NCBI RefSeq assembly: GCF_013214175.1
Contig: NZ_JABSPA010000007.1
Coordinates: forward strand, 1-64,000
Length of the DNA stretch: 64,000 bases
Reading direction: 5' to 3'
Source of the DNA: Colwellia sp.
GTDB taxonomy: Bacteria; Pseudomonadota; Gammaproteobacteria; Enterobacterales; Alteromonadaceae
Part shown: positions 33,143-40,898 of the stretch, piece after piece
How positions within the stretch are numbered: the first letter of the stretch is position 1
Layout: every line of letters begins with the position of its first letter
Made by a program: the position numbers and the translations under genes
The notes under the pieces: model-generated
Database searches by the model: none
Seen by the model: only the letters and a program-made list of their open reading frames with translations
What the model was told of the DNA's origin: nothing

Positions 33143-33877
33143 ATGAAAGATAAGAAATTACTCAACGCTGAGTGTTTAATTGATCTGCTCGAAAATAAAC
33201 GTTTTGGTGTTGAATACCAGCCAATAATAAGTTGCAAAAGCCAAGAAGTTTTTGCTTATGAATCTCTGGCAAGATTCTATACCGCTGATAACAAGTCTAT
33301 TCGGCCCGACCTCGTTTATGAGTCTCTACATACCAGCCCATTAAGTTTGTTCCAAATTGAATACCAACAAAAAAAATTACAATTATCTTATGCCGTTAAT
33401 GGTCATGATATTTTTGTTAATTTAGATCAGGACTCTTATTTCTCCTGTGGAGTTATTGGTCAAAGCAATCCCTTTTTAAAATTGTTTAAAGAATTTCAAA
33501 AATCGAATGTGGTGGTTGAGTTAATAGAAAACTCAGAAATTAATGATGCCATCATGAGTTTGGCTATGATTGATAACCTAGCTAAAAACAATATCCCTAC
33601 CGCTATAGATGATGTGTGTAATCCACAATCCATGATATCGACCTCTGTTATCCAACTTGTTAACTACATTAAGCTTGATAAGTTTGTCATAAAAAATAAA
33701 CACAATCGCAATTTCATGTTACTGGTTAAATCTATTATCGATTACGCGCACAGTACCAATAAAAAAATAATACTTGAAGGGGTTGAAACTGCGGATGACT
33801 TGCGCCTTGCGCAGCAGCTTAAATGTGATTTTGTCCAAGGCTTCCATTATCGTCATCTTTTTAAGAACGTCAGCTAA
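33143..33877 (+). CDS. EAL-domain protein, probable cyclic-di-GMP phosphodiesterase
   Basis: A 244-residue protein consisting only of an EAL domain. The signature is ESL (residues 40-42) in AYESLARF. Metal and catalytic residues are present: N93 in VNLDQD, E126 and E129 in ELIENSE, the D156-D157 pair in AIDDVCN (DDFG in the consensus), K177 in YIKLDK, E212 in LEGVET and Q232 in VQGFHY. It may therefore be active despite the DDFG change. There is no sensor domain, no GGDEF and no membrane segment. It could act as a soluble hydrolase or as a c-di-GMP receptor. A Fur-like box upstream hints at iron control. Confidence 0.88.
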   Translation: MKDKKLLNAECLIDLLENKRFGVEYQPIISCKSQEVFAYESLARFYTADNKSIRPDLVYESLHTSPLSLFQIEYQQKKLQLSYAVNGHDIFVNLDQDSYFSCGVIGQSNPFLKLFKEFQKSNVVVELIENSEINDAIMSLAMIDNLAKNNIPTAIDDVCNPQSMISTSVIQLVNYIKLDKFVIKNKHNRNFMLLVKSIIDYAHSTNKKIILEGVETADDLRLAQQLKCDFVQGFHYRHLFKNVS

Positions 33878-33952
33878 TTACTGTTAATCAAGTTATGAAC
33901 ACAATACACTGTCATTAATTCTTATTTTCCCCATTCAATAAAGAGTACTAAC

Positions 33953-34489
33953 ATGAAAATTAATATGAAAAAATCTCTTCGAATTCTTTGTAGTCTAGTC
34001 AGCGTCGTTGGTTTTTCTGCTTTTGCTACTGAGCTAAAGGTCGGTGATACCGCGCCAAATTTTAGCTTACAGGCAACCACAGGCGACATTTATCAGCTAA
34101 GCGACTACCAAGGTAAACAAGCGGTAGTCTTAGCTTGGTATCCTATGGCTAACACACGTGGCTGTACTATTGAATGTAAATCGTTAACCGAGCAAGGCCA
34201 CCTTATTCGCGAGTATGATGTTAGCTATGTCATGGCAAGTGTTGACCCAATTGATGATAATCGCGCCTTTGCTGAGAAAACCGGTGCCGATTTCCCTATG
34301 TTAAGTGATCCGACTAAAGCAGCAGCAAAGGCGTATCAAGTACTAAATATGTTTAGAGTTGCTAGTCGCGTGACTTTTTATATATCTAAAGAAGGTAAAA
34401 TATTGAAAATAGATGACGATATTAGTCCTAAAACAGCCGCTGAAGATATGGCGAAGACTTTAGGCGCTCTAGGTATTGCTAAAAAATAG
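33953..34489 (+). CDS. periplasmic peroxiredoxin (AhpC/TSA, Bcp-like)
   Basis: The 178-residue protein has a signal peptide (up to AFA, residue 25), so it should be periplasmic. A thioredoxin-fold peroxiredoxin domain follows: GDTAPNFSLQATTGDIYQLS, then the active site NTRGCTIEC. The peroxidatic Cys71 replaces the usual TPGCT context with TRGCT. A second Cys75 four residues on may be the resolving cysteine; in Bcp it is five on. It would reduce hydrogen or organic peroxides in the envelope. The reductant is unknown. It stands 75 bp after the EAL gene with its own ribosome-binding region. Confidence 0.88.
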   Translation: MKINMKKSLRILCSLVSVVGFSAFATELKVGDTAPNFSLQATTGDIYQLSDYQGKQAVVLAWYPMANTRGCTIECKSLTEQGHLIREYDVSYVMASVDPIDDNRAFAEKTGADFPMLSDPTKAAAKAYQVLNMFRVASRVTFYISKEGKILKIDDDISPKTAAEDMAKTLGALGIAKK

Positions 34490-34568
34490 TGAATCAATAC
34501 GACTGATAAAATATTCCTTAACGCAAGCATGGTTTATCAGTCAAGGCATAAGCTGATAAGAGCACTTT

Positions 34569-34820
34569 ATGGCAAAACCCAATAAAAAAGGCCCGAGCAA
34601 AACTGTTGATATCTATTGCAAGGGCTGTAACTTCTTGCTGTTCAAATATCGAAAAGGAGGTAAGGGCGCTTTACTGAAATGTTTTAAAGAGCGGATCAGT
34701 CAAGATTATACTGAAACGCCTTGCACTTGCCCTAAATGTGACAAAGTTTTTGCCCGAGACTGCTTAATTCGAGGCACACCCGCATTTAAAATCATTGGTG
34801 GCAAAATCTGGTGTAAATAG
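34569..34820 (+). CDS. small zinc-ribbon-like protein, unknown function
   Basis: The 83-residue basic protein contains CKGCNFLLFKYRKGGKGALLKC at residues 17-38 (given here only as CKGC and a further Cys) and TPCTCPKCDKVFARDC at 51-66. The CxxC pairs look like a zinc ribbon. A possible lysine-rich RNA- or DNA-binding surface is inference. I do not recognise a named family, but the compact metal-binding pattern makes it a likely real gene. A second small gene follows 137 bp on. Confidence 0.7.
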   Translation: MAKPNKKGPSKTVDIYCKGCNFLLFKYRKGGKGALLKCFKERISQDYTETPCTCPKCDKVFARDCLIRGTPAFKIIGGKIWCK

Positions 34821-34957
34821 AGCGTTAACCCATTGTTGCTATTGCGCTTTATTTAGTAACTAAAAACAATTAAACACATTTATAGAACAACTTATAGCAG
34901 TTCTGATTTTTTTGCCCGCTATCATATGCCTAAATAACTCCTACCAGGATTTGATCA

Positions 34958-35173
34958 TTGGATATTGAACAAGCAAGAATAAAAGCTGTATGCAATCATA
35001 TGACTACCATCAGCATTGATAACAAACCTTTTGTGCCATTAATTAAGATAAAGCGCAGTGAGGCATTGCTTGCTGGCAATATTAGAGTGATGTTATCGAA
35101 AAGGCGATCTAACCGTATTCATTATTTTTTACAGATGTATGCGAGTAAAATCACTTTAGTTAATGAAGATTAG
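34958..35173 (+). CDS. hypothetical 71-aa protein
   Basis: Starts with TTG at 34958, preceded by AGGA at optimal distance; the first in-frame ATG (35000) lacks such a site. The product is a small basic protein without membrane segment. It opens MDIEQARIKAVCNHMTTISI and ends with aromatic-basic text (RSNRIHYFLQMYASKITLVN). No family is recognised. A strong terminator lies 28 bp after the stop, which supports a real transcript. Confidence 0.55.
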   Translation: MDIEQARIKAVCNHMTTISIDNKPFVPLIKIKRSEALLAGNIRVMLSKRRSNRIHYFLQMYASKITLVNED

Positions 35174-35200
35174 TCGCAAACATTTTTATTAATGAGTGCG

Positions 35201-35241
35201 AATAAAAAAGCCCGTAGTTAATTACTATGGGCTTTTTTATT
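35201..35241. terminator. intrinsic terminator
   Basis: AATAAAAAAGCCC (35201-35213) pairs with GGGCTTTTTTATT (35229-35241) plus inner GTAG/CTAT pairs, giving U-tracts on both strands. It ends the 34958 gene and possibly the transcript from the right. Confidence 0.92.
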
Positions 35242-35497
35242 GGCATTGTTTTGTCGTTAAGTGTCTTTAGCAACTAAGGGTTTGTTACCAACAGCTAAAA
35301 CAAGCGATTTCAGGCTCCAAAAATACATTTATTAACACTTTACTTTAAGTAACAGTAAAGTGTTAATAAGTCACAGTGTAACGCGTAACTATTTATTCAT
35401 TGGTATTCACTGTTTATATTGCTAAAGCGCTAAACAAGCACACCTAATGATAGCAATCATTTTGTCTTACCATTCACTTTAATGCGGCCTTTGTTCC
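35242..35497. other. intergenic gap with a 16-bp inverted repeat
   Basis: No gene is visible; see the inverted repeat at 35329-35369. Confidence 0.5.
35329..35369. repeat. perfect 16-bp inverted repeat, 9-bp spacer
   Basis: TTATTAACACTTTACT (35329-35344) and AGTAAAGTGTTAATAA (35354-35369). No U-tract follows on either strand. It lies 3' of the minus-strand gene at 35498, where it could protect or end that mRNA. Confidence 0.85.
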
Positions 35498-36133
35498 TTA
35501 ACTATATATTGCCTCCAGCTCACCATTTTTAAGCTTTTTATTGACGGCTTTTAAACACTGGTGTGCATGGCTTATAACTTGTTGCATGTGTTCATAACAA
35601 CGACGCTCATTTTTTCCGTAAGCAAAGAATGTTAGTACTACTTGCTGACCCATGCCGCCGGTATCTTCTTTATCACCTAGTGCGAGGTAACAAGTAGCCG
35701 ATTGAGATAAACAAATAGCGCCCGCTCGAAAACCTAGTTTGGTACTGGCAACGTTTTGCAGTATATTTTGCATTAGCCAGTCGATACTGCGCTGCTGACA
35801 ATTCTCTTCAATATCACGGAACAATATCATTAAGCGGGCACTACACTTCTTAGCATAGGGATATTGCTCATCAGGGTTATCTTCTAAGGCATTAAAAGTA
35901 CAGTCATTGCTTTCAAGTAATGACGCCGGGCTGTTCAGCCATTCGACCAGAGAATAAAAAGTATCGGCAAAGGGCCATTTATTAAAGGGCTGAAAGTCTT
36001 CTAGTGCAGTACGTATCAATTTTGGATTTTTCTTGAAGTCCATATAAATACTGCTTTCGTCCGTAATCATCGAAGTCCAAGGGTGAGATCGTCCTTCGGT
36101 ATGTTCGGTTTGCTTGGCTGTAAAAGCGTCCAC
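35498..36133 (-). CDS. hypothetical 211-aa cytoplasmic protein
   Basis: A soluble protein without signal peptide or membrane segment. It has seven cysteines and a mixed alpha/beta composition. Stretches such as HPWTSMITDESSIYMDFKKN near the N-terminus and MGQQVVLTFFAYGKNERRCY toward the end look conserved, but I cannot place them in a family. It is monocistronic, divergent from the pseudouridine synthase gene. No function is assigned. Confidence 0.65.
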   Translation of the reverse strand: MDAFTAKQTEHTEGRSHPWTSMITDESSIYMDFKKNPKLIRTALEDFQPFNKWPFADTFYSLVEWLNSPASLLESNDCTFNALEDNPDEQYPYAKKCSARLMILFRDIEENCQQRSIDWLMQNILQNVASTKLGFRAGAICLSQSATCYLALGDKEDTGGMGQQVVLTFFAYGKNERRCYEHMQQVISHAHQCLKAVNKKLKNGELEAIYS

Positions 36134-36383
36134 TATTTAACCCTTAAATGCTGATGTAGACCGAAACACTGAATATGCAGACTTGCGAGAGAGGCAGTGC
36201 TTGGGCGAACTTTTATCAAAGCGACATATTAACAGTAATAAGATAAATAAAAAACGCTAAAGCGGCTGCTAATCTAGCTAGTCAGTCTATTCATAGGTAA
36301 ACTGCGTGGCAATATCTAAAATAGTGCTAGCCGCCACGCTTATTAGCGGTTAATAACACCATTGTTATGAGGAAATACCAATA

Positions 36384-37247
36384 ATGTCAGACAAATTACG
36401 AGTGAAAGAGGCCGGTAGCCTGTTAATTTTTCTAAATGCCAAGTTACAAGGCTGGTCTAAAAAGAAGATTAAACAGCGACTACAACTTGGTTACGTAATA
36501 GTAAACGGTGAGTCTGTTGTTAAACATGATCATCCACTACATGCTGGTGATGATGTTGAGGTAATGGCACAGGGGAAACGTTTTGACGCCAGTAAAGGTA
36601 AGCCGGCTAGTGCAAAATTGGAAATATTGTTTAGTGACCGCGACCTAATTGTCATTAATAAACCAGCGGGCTTGTTGTCTGTAGCCACGGCCAAAGAGAA
36701 TAAACTGACTGCGCTGGCGATGTTACGTAATCAGCTGTCAAAGGCCAATAAGGGAGTTAAGTTGTGGCCAGTACACCGACTCGACCGAGATACCTCAGGG
36801 GTTTTAATGTTTGCGACTTCACGAGAAATGCGTGAGGCGATTAACGCCAAGTGGGCAGAGGCCGATAAGGTTTATCTGGCTGTGGTTGAAGGCATTCCAC
36901 AGCCTAACAGTGGCACTATCAATCAACCGCTTAGGTTAGATGACAAGCAATACAAGATGCATGTTGGTACCCATGATGACGCTAAAACTGCCATTACCCA
37001 TTTCAGTACTTTGCGCAGCGTTAATAAACGCTCTTTACTCGAAGTTAGACTCGATACCGGCCGTCAACATCAGATACGAGCCCATTTATCTTGGTTAGGT
37101 TATCCCGTTGTCGGTGACCCACGTTATGGTACTGATGGTCCTCGTATGGGGCTACATGCACAGCGTCTATCAATTACTCGGCCAAAAGGTGATCGACTAA
37201 CCATTGAAGCACCTATGCCCAATGATTTAGTCACGTTGTTGAGATAG
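36384..37247 (+). CDS. RluA-family pseudouridine synthase
   Basis: The 287-residue enzyme isomerises uridine in rRNA or tRNA. The N-terminal S4 RNA-binding domain (residues about 12-75: GWSKKKIKQRLQLGYVIVNG) is followed by the catalytic domain. The nucleophile Asp is in HRLDRDTSGVLMF, around residue 134. The motifs LDTGRQHQIRAHLSWLGYP and VVGDPRYG are standard. Which family member (RluA, RluC, RluD or an uncharacterised branch) it represents cannot be decided here; the short length and the KPAGLLSVAT motif suggest a branch outside RluC/RluD. Confidence 0.9.
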   Translation: MSDKLRVKEAGSLLIFLNAKLQGWSKKKIKQRLQLGYVIVNGESVVKHDHPLHAGDDVEVMAQGKRFDASKGKPASAKLEILFSDRDLIVINKPAGLLSVATAKENKLTALAMLRNQLSKANKGVKLWPVHRLDRDTSGVLMFATSREMREAINAKWAEADKVYLAVVEGIPQPNSGTINQPLRLDDKQYKMHVGTHDDAKTAITHFSTLRSVNKRSLLEVRLDTGRQHQIRAHLSWLGYPVVGDPRYGTDGPRMGLHAQRLSITRPKGDRLTIEAPMPNDLVTLLR

Positions 37248-37269
37248 GCTCAGCTGTTTATTGAGATGG

Positions 37270-37308
37270 TTTTTTGGCGGTGTAGCTTTATATGACACCG
37301 TCAAAAAA
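37270..37308. repeat. hairpin with T-run before and A-run after
   Basis: TTTTTTGGCGGTGT (37270-37283) pairs with ACACCGTCAAAAAA (37295-37308), one mismatch. Because the T-run is on the 5' side for both directions, it extends the stem and does not form a classic terminator tail, although it lies between convergent genes. Confidence 0.6.
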
Positions 37309-37322
37309 AAAGTACAGAACAG

Positions 37323-37868
37323 TTAGTCGCAACTATCATATTTCTTTGTTTTAACTTCATAATCATATACATTACCGATTTTATCAATTTTAAAATGGCA
37401 ACAATCATCAAATACCTTTTTAAGTAAACCGCGACTCTTTTGCACCCGCGATTTTAGCGTTGAGTAGCTTATCCCTAACTGCTCAGCATATTCTTTTTGT
37501 GATTGATTATTAACATCAATAGCGGTTAGTAAGTTCGCATTTTCTTCTGGTAGTGCATTAATAAAGGGTGAGATACAGTTTGATAAGTCAATGGTGATCT
37601 CCTGAACATCGTCCTCTGCCCAGTTTCTCTCAACATTGGCATCTTGAACACGACCTTTCTTGCGGTAATAGTCAATAATGGTGTTATTAGCTATCTGAAA
37701 TAACCAAGACTTCACACTCTTTTGTGTTTTTACTGCAGCTAAATTGTTATAGGTTTTTATCAAAATATCTTGTAATAAATCGTCTACATCGGCTTCATTA
37801 GAAATCTTCGCATGTAAAAACCGTTTTAAAGCAGTACTGTATTCTTTCCATATATCTTCTATGTTCAT
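37323..37868 (-). CDS. sigZ: ECF sigma factor SigZ-like
   Basis: The 181-residue sigma-70 family protein has region 2 (DVDDLLQDILIKTYNNLAAV, then SVKSWLFQIANNTIIDYYRK) and region 4 with a helix-turn-helix (QKEYAEQLGISYSTLKSRVQ). The C-terminal tail CCHFKIDKIGNVYDYE with a later CD pair is typical of SigZ, in which cysteines follow region 4 and may sense metal or redox state. No anti-sigma gene is adjacent. It is divergent from arsH with 248 bp between; two palindromes occupy that gap. Confidence 0.87.
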   Translation of the reverse strand: MNIEDIWKEYSTALKRFLHAKISNEADVDDLLQDILIKTYNNLAAVKTQKSVKSWLFQIANNTIIDYYRKKGRVQDANVERNWAEDDVQEITIDLSNCISPFINALPEENANLLTAIDVNNQSQKEYAEQLGISYSTLKSRVQKSRGLLKKVFDDCCHFKIDKIGNVYDYEVKTKKYDSCD

Positions 37869-37911
37869 TTTACTGATAATCTCCGGCTCTCACCCAAGGC
37901 TTTAATTGTTT

Positions 37912-37932
37912 AAATACCTCAGTGAGGTATTT
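37912..37932. promoter_or_regulatory. perfect palindrome between sigZ and arsH
   Basis: AAATACCTCA, one G, TGAGGTATTT: 10-bp arms around a single central base, 44 bp upstream of the sigZ start. It has the form of an operator for a dimeric repressor. Confidence 0.6.
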
Positions 37933-37948
37933 CTGTAACTCTACTTCG

Positions 37949-37983
37949 ATACTCGTTCAATTGCACCTTAGGGGAACGAGTAT
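37949..37983. promoter_or_regulatory. second inverted repeat between sigZ and arsH
   Basis: ATACTCGTT (37949-37957) and AACGAGTAT (37975-37983), 17-bp spacer. It is only 16 bp from the first palindrome but of a different sequence. Confidence 0.5.
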
Positions 37984-38116
37984 ATCTTAGTCTAACGATA
38001 AACTGAAAAGGCGAAGAAACCGAGTTAAATACTTATTGTTAATGTTTTATCATTTGTTTTTCGTCTTTTAGTTATGTGAACCGTCTTATGGGTAAATGAA
38101 CTAATTAGAGAATGTT

Positions 38117-38791
38117 ATGAACTTCTTACAAAACGAACAATTTAACCTAAAGCCTACCGCTAATAATGTCAGTATGCATAAACCAAGAATATTAATGTTA
38201 TATGGCTCTTTGCGAGAAACTTCTTTTAGTCGATTAACCGCTGAAGAAGCTGGGCGTATTTTGACAACAATGGGCGCTGAAGTTAAGTTTTTTAATCCTA
38301 GAGGGCTGCCATTATTTGATAACAATGACTCTGCAGATCATCCTAAGGTAATAGAGCTGAGAGAATTAGTGCAATGGTCTGAAGCACAAGTTTGGTCGTC
38401 ACCGGAGATACACGGCAATATGTCCGGCGTAATGAAGACCCAAGTAGACTGGATACCTTTGTCAATGGGTGCAGTTAGGCCAACGCAAGGCAAAGTCTTA
38501 GCCGTTATGCAAATCACCGGGGGATCACAAAGCTTTAATGCAATCAACAATATGAGAATATTAGGCCGTTGGATGAGAATGTTAACAATTCCGAACCAAT
38601 CATCGGTAGCAAAAGCTTATAACGAGTTTACTGAAGAGGGCATAATGAAAGCGTCCTCTTATAGAGAACGTATTGTTGATGTGATGGAAGAGTTAATGCG
38701 TTTCACTTATTTAACCAGAGATCAAAGTGAATTTTTACTAGACAGATATAGCGAGAGACGTGCCGGTCAACCAAAATTGATCGCTATGTAA
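38117..38791 (+). CDS. arsH: ArsH-type NADPH-dependent FMN reductase
   Basis: The 224-residue flavoprotein matches Ars[21 protein letters not shown] (flavin phosphate loop), [20 protein letters not shown], and [20 protein letters not shown]. ArsH enzymes oxidise methylated trivalent organoarsenicals and reduce quinones or metals. No other ars gene (arsR, arsB, arsC) is in the window; the only neighbour is the divergent sigZ, which might control it. ATG 38117 is used; an in-frame ATG at 38174 would give a shorter N-terminus. Confidence 0.9.
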   Translation: MNFLQNEQFNLKPTANNVSMHKPRILMLYGSLRETSFSRLTAEEAGRILTTMGAEVKFFNPRGLPLFDNNDSADHPKVIELRELVQWSEAQVWSSPEIHGNMSGVMKTQVDWIPLSMGAVRPTQGKVLAVMQITGGSQSFNAINNMRILGRWMRMLTIPNQSSVAKAYNEFTEEGIMKASSYRERIVDVMEELMRFTYLTRDQSEFLLDRYSERRAGQPKLIAM

Positions 38792-38810
38792 GTTGCATGC
38801 AAATAACTTT

Positions 38811-38834
38811 GCGCCAGGGCTAGATTACTGGCGC
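38811..38834. repeat. short GC-rich hairpin between convergent genes
   Basis: GCGCCAG (38811-38817) and CTGGCGC (38828-38834), no U-tract. It may end arsH and kinase transcripts weakly. Confidence 0.45.
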
Positions 38835-38862
38835 ATTCTATCGCGATAGAGTACAAAAGCTA

Positions 38863-40494
38863 TTAATTACTATTTGCCGCAGTAAGTTTTAATGACTCAT
38901 TGAATGGCAACATTATTTCAAATACCACGCCGTTACCCTGACAATCATGACAAATAATTGTTCCTTTAAACAGCTGAACAATTATATTGTAAATAATGTG
39001 CAGACCCAAACCACTGCCACCGCTATCTCGACCTGTGGTATAGAAGGGTTCAAATATTTTTTTGTGCAACTTCTCTGGAATGCCTTTGCCATCATCCTGA
39101 TAACGAATAGTCATATAATCCGCGCTCACCTCAACTTTAATAGAGATAACACCATTGGTAATGCCATCAAAACCATATTTGACTGAATTGGTGATTAAAT
39201 TAGTGATCACTTGCGATAAGGCACCAGGAAAACTATCTAGCTCTAATACCTCAGAGCAATCAATCAATACATGCTTAACCTGACCTTGGGTTTGAGGTGT
39301 AAGGGAGTTTACAATCGCTTTAAGGTAAGTATTAACATTAAATATACGACGTTCATGACTGGTTTGGTCCACGGCAACTTGCTTAAAGTTATCAATTAAA
39401 TCACAGGCTCTTTGCAGGTTATAAGCCATTATTTGAACACTGTCTAACGACTTCTTAGTATAAGATTCAAACACTAGTTTACTTAACTTTCCTTTTTCAG
39501 CTTGCAAGATAATGTCTTGAGTTTCTTCTTCAAATATAGAAGCGGCAGTGACACAAATACCAATTGGGGTATTAATTTCATGAGCTACGCCAGCAACCAT
39601 GCTACCGAGTGCTGCCATAGTTTCTTGCTCGACTAATGAGTCTTGCGTATGTTTAAGCTCTAACAGTGTGTGCTGTAACTCTTCGTTAAACTCTAACATC
39701 TTAATTTGAGCCAGTTTACCTTGTCCTATCTCAATATTTAATTTCTCTTGAGATTGCTGGTAGTTAAATTTGAGCCGACCAATTAACAGCAACAGGGTAA
39801 ATAAACCAACTAGGGAAGCACCTAATATCAGCCAAGTAAAACCCATGAGGTTAGCTTGTGCTTGTTGCTCAAATTCACCTATAGGCAGAGTAACGTCCAA
39901 AATGCCGCGTACATCGCCAATTTTCCAGTCTGACTTTGGTGTATCTGGATGACTGTTATGACATTCAACACAATCTGGTCGCATTTGATCGGCAACCGCA
40001 TAACGTAGTACTCGACTTTCTCCGATGACATCAAAGGAGAAATAGGGTGAGTCAGGGTACTTTTGAAAGAATTCCCATGCCGATTGACCAAAATCATCTT
40101 GTAAGCCACTGTCGGCTTTACGCCAAGGAAAAGGAAACGGACTGTATAGTCTGACTTTAGTACCAACATTGCGTTGGCCAATTCGTTTTGCCAGCAACAT
40201 GCTTAACGTTGCCGGTAATGGAATAGCGTCAGCGCGTCCGTGATAATCGTGCACAATGGAAATGTTACTGGTTTTAAGTCGATTAACTACTTCAGAGGTA
40301 TAGATGGTACGAAATTCGGTAATTGCGCCAAGATATAATTCGGCATTTTTAATACTTATGGATTCAACTAAGGCACTTTGTTGTTTTGCCATGTACCAGA
40401 CAATGATACTGCTGCTGCTGATAAAAAGTAAAATTAACAACAGCCAGGTATTGTTGTATATAAATTGAAAACCGCGTTCTTTAAAGGACTTCAT
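38863..40494 (-). CDS. sensor histidine kinase with DUF3365 heme-binding-type periplasmic domain
   Basis: The 543-residue kinase has a first membrane segment at about 15-35, and a periplasmic DUF3365 (Tll0287-like) domain with the heme-binding motif CVECH near residue 173. A second membrane segment (FTWLILGASLVGLFTLLLLI) and a coiled coil lead to HisKA. The phosphoacceptor His is in VAGVAHEINTPIGI, about residue 301. HATPase boxes are NLITNSVKYGFDG, DDGKGIP and GSGLGLHIIYN. A c-type heme in this domain would suit sensing of redox state, NO or oxygen. It overlaps a 66-aa frame upstream by 4 bp. No response regulator is next to it. Its core closely resembles the kinase at 45740. Confidence 0.92.
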   Translation of the reverse strand: MKSFKERGFQFIYNNTWLLLILLFISSSSIIVWYMAKQQSALVESISIKNAELYLGAITEFRTIYTSEVVNRLKTSNISIVHDYHGRADAIPLPATLSMLLAKRIGQRNVGTKVRLYSPFPFPWRKADSGLQDDFGQSAWEFFQKYPDSPYFSFDVIGESRVLRYAVADQMRPDCVECHNSHPDTPKSDWKIGDVRGILDVTLPIGEFEQQAQANLMGFTWLILGASLVGLFTLLLLIGRLKFNYQQSQEKLNIEIGQGKLAQIKMLEFNEELQHTLLELKHTQDSLVEQETMAALGSMVAGVAHEINTPIGICVTAASIFEEETQDIILQAEKGKLSKLVFESYTKKSLDSVQIMAYNLQRACDLIDNFKQVAVDQTSHERRIFNVNTYLKAIVNSLTPQTQGQVKHVLIDCSEVLELDSFPGALSQVITNLITNSVKYGFDGITNGVISIKVEVSADYMTIRYQDDGKGIPEKLHKKIFEPFYTTGRDSGGSGLGLHIIYNIIVQLFKGTIICHDCQGNGVVFEIMLPFNESLKLTAANSN

Positions 40495-40691
40495 CTAATG
40501 GGGTGATCGAGATTAAGTATCGCATTAAAGATAGCCATCACATCTTTGTCTGGGTAGATCTCCTTGGGCAAAACTCTTTGGCTTTTAATCTCTGATTCCA
40601 GGGGTAACTGAGGGTAATATTTTTCCTGCCGTTTGCCTGCGGCATATTTATTGTCTTGATAAAGTAATTTATCAGATATTAATTCATGCAT
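40491..40691 (-). CDS. small protein translationally coupled to the kinase
   Basis: A 66-residue polar frame whose stop overlaps the kinase start (ATGA). The product is rich in Tyr, Lys and Glu (for example LLYQDNKYAAGKRQEKYYPQ) and has no signal peptide. I do not recognise it; it could be a real small partner, a degraded C-terminus of a lost gene, or a leader. The overlap and the length favour a genuine upstream cistron, with low certainty. Confidence 0.45.
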   Translation of the reverse strand: MHELISDKLLYQDNKYAAGKRQEKYYPQLPLESEIKSQRVLPKEIYPDKDVMAIFNAILNLDHPIR

Positions 40692-40806
40692 ACATAGGCC
40701 AAATAGGTAACGCTAACTCTTTGGAAGTATAGACCAAATACATTGAGGATAATTATCTGCTCAGTAACAGAAAAAAACTTCAACAACATTTGTTAAATGG
40801 CAACCA

Positions 40807-40838
40807 TAAAAAAGCTCCTGTTCATCAAGAGCTTTCTT
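40807..40838 (-). terminator. intrinsic terminator of the lipoprotein/OMP operon
   Basis: AAAGCTC (40811-40817) pairs with GAGCTTT (40829-40835). On the minus strand a run of T follows, 61 bp after the stop of the outer-membrane protein gene. Confidence 0.75.
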
Positions 40839-40898
40839 ATTTTAACTAGGGTCCTATTAGTCAGGCGGTTAGATAGAGGTAAAAGGCGTAGAAATTTT

